The notes under the pieces are model-generated. The model saw only the letters and a list, made by a program, of their open reading frames with translations. It was not told where the DNA came from and ran no database searches. Shown piece after piece: positions 53,869-63,710 of a stretch of DNA of 64,000 nt. The translations under genes were made by a program, and so were the position numbers. The stretch comes from Rhodocollybia butyracea (lineage: Eukaryota > Basidiomycota > Agaricomycetes > Agaricales > Omphalotaceae): positions 1 to 64,000 of the forward strand of contig JADNRY010000105.1 in assembly GCA_015501585.1 (NCBI GenBank). Reading direction: 5' to 3'. Numbering within the stretch: position 1 is the stretch's first letter; each line of letters starts with the position of its first letter.

Positions 53869-56273
53869 GAATCGGCGTCCAAAGATTCCAGAACCGGGTC
53901 TTCAATGTGTACCGGTTCGTTGAATCCCTCAATTTCAACATATAAATTATCCTCAATTTCATACTCTTCTGTGAAGGCTCCTCTTGCGGTAACCGTCTTT
54001 GGTCCGTTTCGCCGGAAATGCTCACGGTATCGATGTTCTTTGGAACCACATAGACCGCATTCCCCATTCTTCATTCTCCTGTTCCACTCTTCCTGTGGGA
54101 TTCTGGGATAAGTACTTGTGGATTCTTCGGGGGTGTTAGTTGTACTAATTTCTCCAGTGGCTTCCAATAATACTTCCGGTTCTCCCTTCTCCTGTGCCCC
54201 TCTACCAGTGACTTTATTTATAGGTGTCCGTTGGTTGAAGCGGACATTGGTTGGTTTAGTGTCAGATGTATTGTTGATGGCATTTGTGGGTCCAGTGGTA
54301 GTGGTACTATTATTAGGATTCCAATTTCGGTTACCACTTCTGTCTCCTAGTCCGATTTCACTAAACGCTTGTTTTGCACTGTCCAGCCTCATCAATTTTC
54401 GGACTACTCCCGCAAAGGTTTCCGGGATGTCCCCATGATCAACTAAGCGATTTCGTAAATCAAATCGAATTTGTTTTAGTAGTCGCCACCTTAATGCTCT
54501 ATCATTGTAGTGGGTTAGTAGAGCAATGTCCTCAAATCTTACCAGAAAGTCTGCAAAGGCTTCTGACCACTTTTGAGTACAATGATCAAGTTTGGATTGA
54601 GCATGCAGTACTTCATCATGAAGACCAAACATTTCTCCAAATATCATTACAAAATTACTCCAGCTAATGAAGGCTGACACATCTTCTCCATCTCGTTGTT
54701 TCCTCATTAAATTCTGGTGGTATCGCTTTGCTGGTCCGGTCATGTTAGAGGCCGCAAAGGCAATTTTAGCTACATCATTACTGTAAATTCTGGACTTAGC
54801 TGAGAAAATATTCTCACAACTGTCCCGGAATTCTCGCCATTCATCTCGGTTTTCACCTGAGAAGGGTGTTGGCTTTGTAATATCCAGCTTTGCCTCACGA
54901 TTCATTTCGTCTTTCTCTCTTTCCCTTCTTTCCTTCTCTTCACTCCTATCACATCCCTTGACCTCTCTTCCATCACGCCCGTCACGTCCGTCACGTCCGT
55001 CGCGCCCGTCTCTTCCATAATGGGGGTACCCTCTTCTTGGAGGTCTCCAATGTTCTCCCTCATCATCGGATTCTGAGTCCCCAAAATATCCATCACCTCC
55101 CCCATTGGGTGGGACTCTTCCTCCACCTCCTGCATTTGGTGGTGAGACACTCCTGCTGGAGTTGGCTCTGTTTGATGTATTTCCATCATGTGTATAATGT
55201 TGGTTTCCACTGCTTGATGGTGGTCCTCCCCCTCCCCCTCCCATACTGAGAATCAGATCTCTATTAGTATTTCTTGGGTTATTTGGAGTTGGAGGTCTTT
55301 CATCATCACTACCTGATTTATAACCATGAGGATCAAACATTGGTGGTTTATCACCTCCTCCCCCTGCAGTTTTAGTTTGGAAAGCTTCACTTTTGCTTAG
55401 TTTGATGACCTGTTGATAGTTAGATACAATACTACCCTTATCCTCCAAGTTGTCTTGGTTCTCTCTTGACCTACTATTATTATTTCCTTCTTCAAGTGTT
55501 GCCTTATTACTTTGAGTGTTTTCAGTGTCAAGGGGTGATTTTATTGGTGGTGTGTAACCAACCTTCACTCCTCTAGTTGAGATACTCTCAAAATTATCAT
55601 AAGGTGGCACTGCAGGTGTCCTTGTCAATGGGCTTTGGTCCTTTCCATGATCTTCCGATTCCCTGCCCTTGCCTTTGTTGGGAATATGAGGATAGTCATA
55701 CATGTTTTGTCCTGCTGTTGATGTACCTACTCCAGGTCTAGTATCCCTCCTATAGGGATTTGTATATTCAAATTGAGACTCTGATGTTAATTGGTGTGGT
55801 GGTGAGTCCCTAATAAAATTTCCAGTCACTGGTATTGGGTTTGTTGTGGGTCCTTGTGATTCAAGTTCCTGTTCTGGGGTAGTTGTTGGAGTGGGTAGTC
55901 CAGGAACATTATTTTCACGTTCCTTCATTAATTTCCATTCCATACCCCTTCTCTGCCGATGATTCAAAGGTTTAGTTTGAACTTGATTCTGTATAGTGGA
56001 TGCTTCGGTACTAGCATCCTTCTTGGTATCCTTGATCCACTGTAAAAATTCATTTGTTAATTCTCCTAGGGAATGGGTTTCCTCTTGCTCAGTGTTAAGA
56101 TTTCCTGTTTCCTTTGATCCTCCCTGTTGCTGAAAACTTCGAGCTATAGCCAATTGTTGTTGGTATTTTTTCCCAGTCCTGTTCCATGTATGGGGGAACT
56201 GGATCCGCTTCATCAGAGTATTGCCTCTCTGGGGGGATTTGTTCCCATTGTTCTTGGGCATTACTGGAGTCAC
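53859..56273 (-). CDS. Gag (capsid domain and zinc knuckle)
   Basis: The N-terminal half is low-complexity (Gly/Asn/Ser rich, with repeated GRDGRDGRDGRDG). The capsid-like Retrotrans_gag domain lies at about residues 470-650: KLDITKPTPFSGENRDEWRE, SNDVAKIAFAASNMTGPAKR, HAQSKLDHCTQKWSEAFADF and RALRWRLLKQIRFDLRNRLV. A zinc knuckle of C-X2-C-X4-H-X4-H type (CGLCGSKEHRYREH) follows near residue 750. It stops at TAA 53859-53861, directly after the slippery heptamer. The 5' end overlaps the upstream ORF by about 180 bases in another frame. The true N-terminus probably comes from that ORF. Confidence 0.85.
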   Translation of the reverse strand: MTPVMPKNNGNKSPQRGNTLMKRIQFPHTWNRTGKKYQQQLAIARSFQQQGGSKETGNLNTEQEETHSLGELTNEFLQWIKDTKKDASTEASTIQNQVQTKPLNHRQRRGMEWKLMKERENNVPGLPTPTTTPEQELESQGPTTNPIPVTGNFIRDSPPHQLTSESQFEYTNPYRRDTRPGVGTSTAGQNMYDYPHIPNKGKGRESEDHGKDQSPLTRTPAVPPYDNFESISTRGVKVGYTPPIKSPLDTENTQSNKATLEEGNNNSRSRENQDNLEDKGSIVSNYQQVIKLSKSEAFQTKTAGGGGDKPPMFDPHGYKSGSDDERPPTPNNPRNTNRDLILSMGGGGGGPPSSSGNQHYTHDGNTSNRANSSRSVSPPNAGGGGRVPPNGGGDGYFGDSESDDEGEHWRPPRRGYPHYGRDGRDGRDGRDGRDGREVKGCDRSEEKERREREKDEMNREAKLDITKPTPFSGENRDEWREFRDSCENIFSAKSRIYSNDVAKIAFAASNMTGPAKRYHQNLMRKQRDGEDVSAFISWSNFVMIFGEMFGLHDEVLHAQSKLDHCTQKWSEAFADFLVRFEDIALLTHYNDRALRWRLLKQIRFDLRNRLVDHGDIPETFAGVVRKLMRLDSAKQAFSEIGLGDRSGNRNWNPNNSTTTTGPTNAINNTSDTKPTNVRFNQRTPINKVTGRGAQEKGEPEVLLEATGEISTTNTPEESTSTYPRIPQEEWNRRMKNGECGLCGSKEHRYREHFRRNGPKTVTARGAFTEEYEIEDNLYVEIEGFNEPVHIEDPVLESLDADSGN

Positions 56274-58137
56274 CGTATCGGGCCCTCCAAGGTATTACAC
56301 TGGGCCTTGGCGGTATATCATGCTCCGAGTCAGTTGATATGATTGTTAAGGGGTTTCCAATAGGTGTGGTGTGCTGTCTGGGTGCCCAAGGGGTATCTCT
56401 TCGGATCCTGGTTGTTGGGGCCAGGTTCTGTGGCGTCTCCACATAGGTGGGAGAACTTTGCTGTGTTTGTCTACCAGAAGAGTGTGCAGAATTTTCCCTG
56501 ACTCGTGGTAGAGACCACCATTGCCCATCTAAAGTCTGATAAGGTGTATCAGATCCACTTGATGAACTGGGCCTTCTTTCTTGGCTCGGGCTTCCATTTG
56601 AGGTTGGCGGCGTGGATTCTGAAGGAAATAGAGAATCATCTATTACTACTTCAAATTCCTGACGCTTGCTTTCACTTTCCAATCCTAAAATGATATCAAC
56701 ATTATTCCCTTCAAATACTTGGGATAATTCAGGAGTGAATGACTCTTCATCCACATTGGCCAGGTTCCTTATTGCTCTAATCCAACCAATTGCTGTTCGA
56801 TGTGGATTTGGGGTGAATCCCACCCGTTCCAATACTATTCTTGCTCGATTTGCTAGTTCCCCTAGTCCTAACCGCATTGCTTCATCAAATAATCTTCGCC
56901 TTATATCCTCATTGGATAGAGTTTGTGTGCTCATGGGTTCGGGGGACAGCATCTCCAGGTTGGCTCGTAAGCGTAATATCCTTTGTCTGGGGTTCTCTTG
57001 ATTTGGAGAAGATCCGGGTGACGAGTTAGGAATAGTTGAGAGCCAGTCATTATTCTCCACTATATTACGATAGGGTTGGTCCCTAATAACGCGCACAAAA
57101 TGAATTAATAAACTTGCGTTCCGAGGTTCTCGGATGTTGTTGGCAAGGTTAAGGGGCATTTCCGAAAGTGGAGTAGTTGCTAAGGTCTCAAGAACACGTA
57201 ACCATCCTACTGCAGTACGGTCAGTCTGATTTTCTATTCCTAACCTTACAAGAAGATTTCGAACTAGTTGAGCGGTTGCATGTAGTTGTGCTCGTGATCT
57301 TTGATATTCAGTTCTATCTCGGAGTTCTGGGAAATCACTATGAGTAACACTAAGTGGTTCTCTCATAGGACTAGAATTATTATGAGTACCTGGACTTTCA
57401 CCCATAATAGAGCGGTATTGATCTGAATATGACTGGGGCTGGTTGCCAGTATTCCTTGGTGTAGATTGTGCAGCAGGGGTATTTGAAAAGGTAAAGTTTT
57501 CTCTAAATGGTCCCCTTCCTACCATGCTCTGATTCATAGATGCATGTTCTTGAAGATACAGTACTTCTTCTGAGGCACGATCATCGGGTACTAGCAGTTC
57601 TGGGTGATTGAGTACCTCATTAAACACACTGGGTGTGGATGGTGTTTGAAAAGTAGGGCTTACACGTTGTGTAGGCATCCGTGTTGGTGTGCGCGGCGAC
57701 GCTTGAATATGTTCTTCAAGGTCAGCCAATAGTTGTTGTTCAACTAAGTGAGGAGATGCCGTCGATCGATATCCAGAAGTATCAGTTTGATTTTGTAATT
57801 CTGTTTGTAAATCAATTTGATGAGGTTCCGGACGTATAGGCATTCCAGCTGACTCTCTAGTGTAGTATTGGTGGTGGTAAGAGAGTTCCGGGTTTGCGGG
57901 AGCCTCCATGTTTCCGAATGTTGATAATCGGGCGGCCCGTAACCGCGTGGGAGATAATGACACAGATCGGTTCCGAGAGTTTCGTCCCAAGTGCCGACCG
58001 CGTTCAGGGAAATACAAGGGAGTATTATCCGTGACTTGAGTCTGTGTCGGCTGACTGGTAACTTGGCGTATCATACGTGAATCCGGTGTAATCATATGAA
58101 CCGGGTAAGAAATTGGTTGAGTAGATAATTCTTCCAT
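56095..58137 (-). CDS. Long N-terminal ORF upstream of gag, with an internal duplication
   Basis: 680 codons starting MEELSTQPISYPVHMITPD. The product is Ser/Thr/Pro/Gln-rich and largely disordered in appearance. Two units are related: RLGIENQTDRTAVGWLRVLE followed by TLATTPLSEM (near residue 290), and RVGFTPNPHRTAIGWIRAIR followed by NLANVDEE (near residue 440). No known domain is recognised. Near its end (QDWEKIP) an A6 run separates it from the gag frame (GKKYQQQLAIAR); one A less would fuse the two ORFs into a gag of about 1,420 residues. Alternatively a +1 shift occurs there. Confidence 0.7.
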   Translation of the reverse strand: MEELSTQPISYPVHMITPDSRMIRQVTSQPTQTQVTDNTPLYFPERGRHLGRNSRNRSVSLSPTRLRAARLSTFGNMEAPANPELSYHHQYYTRESAGMPIRPEPHQIDLQTELQNQTDTSGYRSTASPHLVEQQLLADLEEHIQASPRTPTRMPTQRVSPTFQTPSTPSVFNEVLNHPELLVPDDRASEEVLYLQEHASMNQSMVGRGPFRENFTFSNTPAAQSTPRNTGNQPQSYSDQYRSIMGESPGTHNNSSPMREPLSVTHSDFPELRDRTEYQRSRAQLHATAQLVRNLLVRLGIENQTDRTAVGWLRVLETLATTPLSEMPLNLANNIREPRNASLLIHFVRVIRDQPYRNIVENNDWLSTIPNSSPGSSPNQENPRQRILRLRANLEMLSPEPMSTQTLSNEDIRRRLFDEAMRLGLGELANRARIVLERVGFTPNPHRTAIGWIRAIRNLANVDEESFTPELSQVFEGNNVDIILGLESESKRQEFEVVIDDSLFPSESTPPTSNGSPSQERRPSSSSGSDTPYQTLDGQWWSLPRVRENSAHSSGRQTQQSSPTYVETPQNLAPTTRIRRDTPWAPRQHTTPIGNPLTIISTDSEHDIPPRPSVIPWRARYGDSSNAQEQWEQIPPERQYSDEADPVPPYMEQDWEKIPTTIGYSSKFSATGRIKGNRKS

Positions 58138-58195
58138 TTCTTCGCGGTTTGAGTAATTGTAGCCATTGTATATAGCAACTAGAGACTTCTTATTA

Positions 58196-59095
58196 TGTGA
58201 AGAGTCGGATACGAGTCTCCTTTGCCAACACTGTATTTTATATACTCAGATCTGGGTTTACTAGGCAGTAGATTAGCCTTAGGGTTGATATATACTGAGT
58301 AGGCTACAATCTTGTTATATGGGTTTATTGGGTGTAAGTATTACTGGAAAGGCTCAGTAATAGTGGTATAGGTCGTGAGTACTACTGGAAATACTCAGTA
58401 GTAGTGCTGTAAGTCGTTGTTATTACTGGAAACACTCAGTAATGGAGTCGTAAGTATTACTGGAATATGCTCAGTAATCTTCACAGGATAAATGTGGGAG
58501 TCGTAAATATTACTGGAAACGCTCAGTAATTCGTCAGGGATGCTGGTAAATTCACTATATTGGAATGGTGCTCAATATAGGCTTCAAAACAGTGTACTTA
58601 TCTGGTATTTGCTCAGTAAGTATCTAGTTATTGGATGTATTCTCAAGGTAATGCTCTCAAGATAGTAGTCAGAATGCAGAGTGTATATTCACGAAGTGGT
58701 GGTTACAAAATAAGAAGTCTGGGGACCAGAAATCGAATAGCTCACTATTTTATAGTGTTTCGGTAGGTTCCCGGTTCCCCAATATGACTCGTTATGTGTA
58801 ATAATGACTATATACAAGTAAATAATTGTCGGTACTTAACTACTGACTATAGATGACTAGATAAGCATAGATATGACTCGTTTCTAAGAGACGAGTCATT
58901 TGTGCATGATTACGGGACGTTGGCAAGGTCCCGAGAACAATCCGTAGATTCCGTAGAATTCCAAATCAGAGATTAATAATCTTTGATAAGATTGTTTGAT
59001 TGATCAATTGTCTAAATTAATGCAATTGATTGATGTCGATCCACTACTTGGATAAGCGCTCCCGCGCGCTTGTTTCCTTGATACGCTTCCTGACA
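58196..59095 (-). repeat. 5' LTR of the chromovirus (right)
   Basis: 900 bases, pair of 46642-47541. Directly inside it (minus strand TAATAAGAAGTCTC) there is no TGG-starting primer binding site, so the priming tRNA, if any, is not evident. Confidence 0.9.
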
Positions 59096-59400
59096 GGCAG
59101 GTTGGTCTTGACCTGAGACCAAGGTTAGGTTGATCTTGACCTAGGTCACCTTGGTCTTGACCTGGGTCAACCTGGTCTCGAGTCTTGACCTAGGTTAGGT
59201 TGGTCTTGACCTAAAGCATTTTCAAAATGACTAATTGGGAAATTTTAATATGTTTGCAGTGGATGAGGTCAAAGCTGTTTTTATTACCAAATTAGGAAAT
59301 TTTCAAACACTTTAATTGGTTTTATGTTTTCTAATAGAGTTAGACACTTTTGGAAATTTTACCCAGGTCAAGACCAAGTTGCCCAGAGCAAGTGGTTCTA
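59096..59400. repeat. GGTCTTGACCT repeat cluster
   Basis: At 59101-59213 there are five imperfect copies of a roughly 25-base unit around GGTCTTGACCT. An inverted copy (AGGTCAAGACCAAGTT) lies at 59375-59392. This could be a small fold-back element of about 300 bases. No gene. Confidence 0.5.
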
Positions 59401-59521
59401 TCCCTCCTGCTCTGCCTACTCCACATACCTAACAGTGGCCTGTAAGACCCCCGCCATGTTGTGGCCACCCTCAGAAACAATTCCCCAATCCCTCTAACAA
59501 TTGTTCTGATCTCTCAAGAAA

Positions 59522-60886
59522 CTGGATCTATATTTTTTAAACATGGCTGGACATGGCCAATGCGATTTAAACATGTTTAAAACTTCATTTAAATGAGTTG
59601 GATTCAACTTGTGCACAGCTTACAGTACTAACAGGTATTTAAATCAGTAAATCAAACGAGTACTTAGATTATAATAAATTTCTCGATGTACAGGTGGCAT
59701 TAAACAAAGGCTTTGAACACACATTTCAAACAAGGTTTTTAAACATACAGCTTGGACGAAGTTTAAATCTCACCTTTAAACCTGCCGCTCAAGCCACAGG
59801 CCGCCTGCGGCCCCAGTATAAAAATCGACAAAGATACAAAGATACACACCAAAGGGTTATCTTGCAGTGTAGTAAAGCAATCATTGGGAGGCATCACTGC
59901 ACTAGTTGGATTATCAAAGATTCTTGCTTTAAACCAGTGAGACAGTCACAGCTCCATAGCACACCTTATGATATTTCACTCTCACAAGCATGCATGCAAC
60001 CTCGGTGAACTCAAGATAGTGGTTGGATAGTGGGGGTGATGGTGGTGGGAGAAAGAGAAGTGAACGACCATCAGACAGTTTGCCATTGAACAATAAGCAA
60101 GGGCCTGAGTTTTGACTTGTTCAAATAAGACAAAAGGTGGCCTCCCACATGATCGTTGCATGATCATGTGATTATATTTTGGACTTTGTACATGGTCCAG
60201 TTGCTGAGGTGTAAGCGGGTGGGGCTTCGATAGGCTTGCTTTAGGGCCCAAATATTGACAGCAGTGGCAACGATAGAGAGATCTTGAAGGTATCTGGCAC
60301 TGGCAGTTTCCTCAATCAAGTATGTACCTACATAGTCTGGAATATCATGGTCATGTGGGAGGCCACCTTTTGTCTTATTTGAATGACTCACTAATTCATG
60401 CACTTTCTTATTGTTCAACAGCCAACCATCTGACAATTGTTTACTTCTCTTTCTCTCACCACCATCATCCCCACTATCCAGTCACTATCTCTCGGAGTTC
60501 ACTGAGGTTACTTGATGAGAAGGTTTGCGTCTGCCAGCAATCGCTTTACCCGCTGTAAGATGGCCCTAGGGTGCATATCTTTGTTGACTCATATGCCGTT
60601 GCTTGAGCGGCAGGTTCAGAGGTGAGATTTAAACTTTGTCCAAGCTGTATATTTAGGAATCTTGTTTAGAGAGTGCGTTCAGAGTCTTTGTTTAATACCA
60701 CCCGTATTATTAGTGTAATAGTTTAAAACTCCTTGTTTAATCTAAGTACTCATTTAATTTACTGATTTGAATACCTGTTTGAAGTACAGTAGACGTAGTG
60801 CTGTAAGCTGTGCATGAGAACTTGAATCCAGCTCTCATTTAAATGAAGTTTTAAATGTCCAGCCCTGTTTAAAAAATATAGATCCA
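59522..60886. mobile_element. Fold-back element, ~1365 bp, no coding capacity
   Basis: Outer arms 59522 to about 59800 and about 60590 to 60886 are inverted copies beginning CTGGATCTATATTTTTTAAA. Inner arms at about 60005-60190 and 60330-60505 are also inverted relative to each other (GGTGGGAGAAAGAGAAGT against ACTTCTCTTTCTCTCACC). The whole can fold into one long hairpin with interruptions. I found no convincing target duplication. Short frames inside are mirror products of the palindrome. Confidence 0.65.
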
Positions 60887-62058
60887 GTATCAGATCTCTC
60901 CCAATCATTCCACTGTCCCTCTCTCCAGGTATCCATTAACACAGCCTCCCTTATCATCTTTAGCACCTGTCCTCCCTTTTCCTGGTGATCCTGTTCTTTG
61001 GTCTCCCTCCTACACTCACACACTTCTCTACCTCCTCCAGACACTCCATTGTCATTTTTTTTTACTATTTGTGCCTGCTGTTCACTGTTTGTTACCATAA
61101 ATCCCTGATTTTATTGTATACAATTGTGTTTTTTTTTTTTTTTTTTTTTTTGTATTTTTGTGAGGTTTTTTGAAGAGTTCACTTCATTTCCTGGTGCTAC
61201 CAGTCCTTTTTCATGGATCTCCTTTTTTCAAGTGTTAGGAATAACAAATTCAATGATTTGGATAGAAGGGGAGCAATGTATGTCATGAGTAAGATGTGCT
61301 GTTTCATAGTACAAGCCTCTGTCAAACAGTGATAGAATGAAGGGAATGACTTGAACTTATATTTTGCAATCCTGCTAACATTAGTTTGACTGTAAACCTT
61401 ATGATATACATGATCGCTTTGATTGTGCTTGCTACTGTATGAGACATGGCTGCTACTACCACAGCAGAGCATCTGAAATCCATCAGATTACCATCCACAT
61501 GATTCTACATAGGTTGCATGGCTTATTCTATTTGGAAACCCTATTTCCAGCAGAAACCCTTCCCAAAAAGGAAATTTGCTGGAAACCCCATCACACCTTG
61601 TCACGCCAAACTTTATGTGTTTCAGCAGACCAGCAAAGCCAATATATATTTATTTTACCTTGGTAGTAGTTGGTAGGCTGTTTATGAGCTCAGCACTCAT
61701 TTGTCTTAAGTTTATGTCTGTAATGAGTACTTGCAATGGTTTCTGTATATGGTCTGTACAGAAGTACAATGTACGTTTAGACTTCCTGAATCCTATCCCC
61801 TCTCAACTCACTGTTGAGTTTAGAAATATGCCCAGATGGTGGGCAAATAATGGGCAATAATACTCTCTAAAGTTCAGAAGATTAGAGCATGTCAGCTTGG
61901 TTACCTCAGTGTCTCCTCGCTACATTGCACAGCAATTGCAGAAGACAACCGCCAGCTTGTCACGCCATCTCCTTGACATCTCCTCATTACCAGTGATGTT
62001 TTTAGTGGTTGCAAATAAGCTCTATTGCAACTAAAAGACTTCAAGGGGGCATAGTTCA
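60887..62058. other. Gene-free AT-rich stretch with a T23 tract
   Basis: A run of 23 Ts at 61129-61151 might be the A-tail of a minus-strand SINE or LINE copy, but I cannot see an element body with pol III boxes. No gene in 61160-62058; the open frames there have no support. Confidence 0.35.
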
Positions 62059-62198
62059 AGGATACCCTGGGGAATCCTCAAGAGCCTTGACTGGCAAGGG
62101 ACGAGCCCAAATTCCTAGGATGCCATAGGATTCATAGGTCACCTAGTTTGCTTTAGGCCACTCTGGGGTCACCTAGGCAAAAATGGCTTTTCCTGATG
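62059..62198. mobile_element. CCTAGG-family MITE, right half only
   Basis: It matches about 45957-46098, from GATACCCT(G/A)GGGAATCC to the terminus CTTTTCCTGATG. The left half is not present on its left side. Confidence 0.75.
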
Positions 62199-62596
62199 AC
62201 TCGTGGGGCACAAATGTGCATTGCCACAAGTATATACTCGTGATGGGCACCCATTTGAGTGCAAACATGGCTCCAGAGGATGTCCATACTTGTGTCACAA
62301 ATGACAAATGCACTCAAATGTGCATTCATGCCCACCTCTAAACCAGACAGCATGCAAACAAGTTGGATCCAAATAGAGTAAATTGCAGAGGTTGTGAAAA
62401 CAATGGAGTGAAGAAACAGATAAAGCAAGAAACCAGAACACACAAGAGCACACAAGTCAAGGGGTTAAGCAATATTTCTAATCTACTGTACTTGACATGG
62501 TACAGAACTATATAAAGGGTACTCAAGGACCAGAGTAGTGATAGGTAATAATCCAAGAGTATAAAAGACAAGAATAGCCAAAAGAAGTACAAGGGA
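62199..62596. other. Unique spacer between the two MITE halves
   Basis: 398 bases without recognised content. Confidence 0.4.
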
Positions 62597-62816
62597 CATC
62601 AGGAAAAGCCGTTTTTGCCTAGGTGACCCCAGAGTGGCCTAAAGCAAACTAGGTGACCTATGAATCCTATGGCATCCTAGGAATTTGGGCTCGTCCCTTG
62701 CCAGTCAAGGCTCTTGAGGATTCCCTAGGCAAGCCTAGGTTTGCCCAGATTTGCCCAGGTGCTCCTGGGGAACACCTGGGGAACACCTGCCAGGCAAACC
62801 TGGGCAAACCTAGGCT
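62597..62816. mobile_element. CCTAGG-family MITE, left part
   Basis: It matches 45726-45943 from the terminus CATCAGGAAAAGCC through the palindrome centre, with CCAG inserted near 62790, and breaks off after AAACCTAGGCT. Together with 62059-62198 it makes an almost whole element, but in inside-out order. Confidence 0.75.
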
Positions 62817-63011
62817 CAAATTCATCCACTGTATACTTGTACTTCAATGTCACTTTCTCAACATGTTCTTATGCCTTAGGGGCACTCTGAGTGCCAAACA
62901 GTGTCCCAAACGGCTCAGAAAGGATTAGTTTGTATGCTAGATACCTAGGATGTAGATAGACACAATAGTGGCAGCTCAACAATCATGACAATGACCGAGA
63001 CATCCCAGCGG

Positions 63012-63196
63012 CGGCGCAATGACGTGACTGGTGGTACTGCCGGAAACTGTACTTCAGAGGTCTTTTAATTCAAAGTTTGTTCAAAATATAGCGCTTCTAT
63101 TGCGCTACTGTACAATAAGGGATCCGCATAGCCAGCCTATGCCATCATCCCCCCATGTCAAAGGCTACTGTCTAGCTTTACTGGGCGTATGAGGTG
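63012..63196. mobile_element. Solo right end of the hAT-like family
   Basis: It aligns with 10668-10843 (GCGCAAT..., TATTGCGCT...TGTACAAT, CCCCCCATGTCAAAGGCTA) and ends GGGCGTATGAGGTG, the element terminus. Confidence 0.65.
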
Positions 63197-63621
63197 TGCT
63201 GATATGTCATTGAGACTGAGGCTGACTAAATGAGTCTTAATGACTTCCAGGCTTAGCGATACTTCCAGTTTAAAAAAGCTCTACTGAAGTCAGATGTTCA
63301 GTAAAAACCATACTGCAGGAAAGAGAAAACTGGTTTACACACCTATACGGAGACTTTGCATCAAATCGGGGCTGAGGACATTGTTTGGCGTACCTATATC
63401 ATCGAGAAATGACATGTAGATCTGGATTAAGGACTCCATGCCTGGCAGAACAACATTCATTCAAAATTGGGCTGGTTCACGACCGTTGACTGTAAGCCAT
63501 AATAGGATTTAGGCGCTAGCGGCCGAAGTCCAACCAAAGCGCTAATGCTGGTCATCACCAACAACCACAACATGAAATCACGGAATGACTCACAGCTCAA
63601 ATTTCACAGCCTACACTGGGT

Positions 63622-63710
63622 GCAATAAGGGATCCGCATAGCAACAGCCTATAAGTACCATTCCCCCCATGTCAAAGGCTACTATCTAGGTCAACTGGGC
63701 GTATGAGGTG
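63622..63710. mobile_element. Second solo right end of the hAT-like family
   Basis: Same orientation and terminus as 63012-63196 (CAATAAGGGATCCGCATAG at the start, GGGCGTATGAGGTG at the end), only about 89 bases. Confidence 0.65.

Larger units (their letters stand above)
46642..59095 (-). mobile_element. Ty3/gypsy chromovirus with an extra antisense gene, 12,454 bp
   Basis: Two 900-base LTRs (46642-47541 and 58196-59095) differ at about six positions, so insertion was recent. Transcription of gag and pol runs leftwards, so the right copy is the 5' LTR. In minus-strand sense the LTRs start TGTCAGGAAG and end CTCTTCACA. Order: 5' LTR, an N-terminal ORF (58137-56095), gag (56273-53859), protease-RT (to 51499), RNase H-integrase-chromodomain (51521-49683), an antisense gene (48163-49618), polypurine tract, 3' LTR. 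The element is larger than most fungal gypsy elements because of the long 5' ORF and the antisense gene. The 5 bases on the two sides (TCTTG and GGCAG) are not the same. Confidence 0.9.

Noticed and set aside
59096..59115. GGTTGGT after the right LTR as continuation of kinase K3
   Set aside because: Only about seven bases match and the next bases diverge; a chance match is more likely.
61129..61151. T23 tract as a pol III terminator or SINE tail
   Set aside because: No A/B boxes or element body could be seen next to it.
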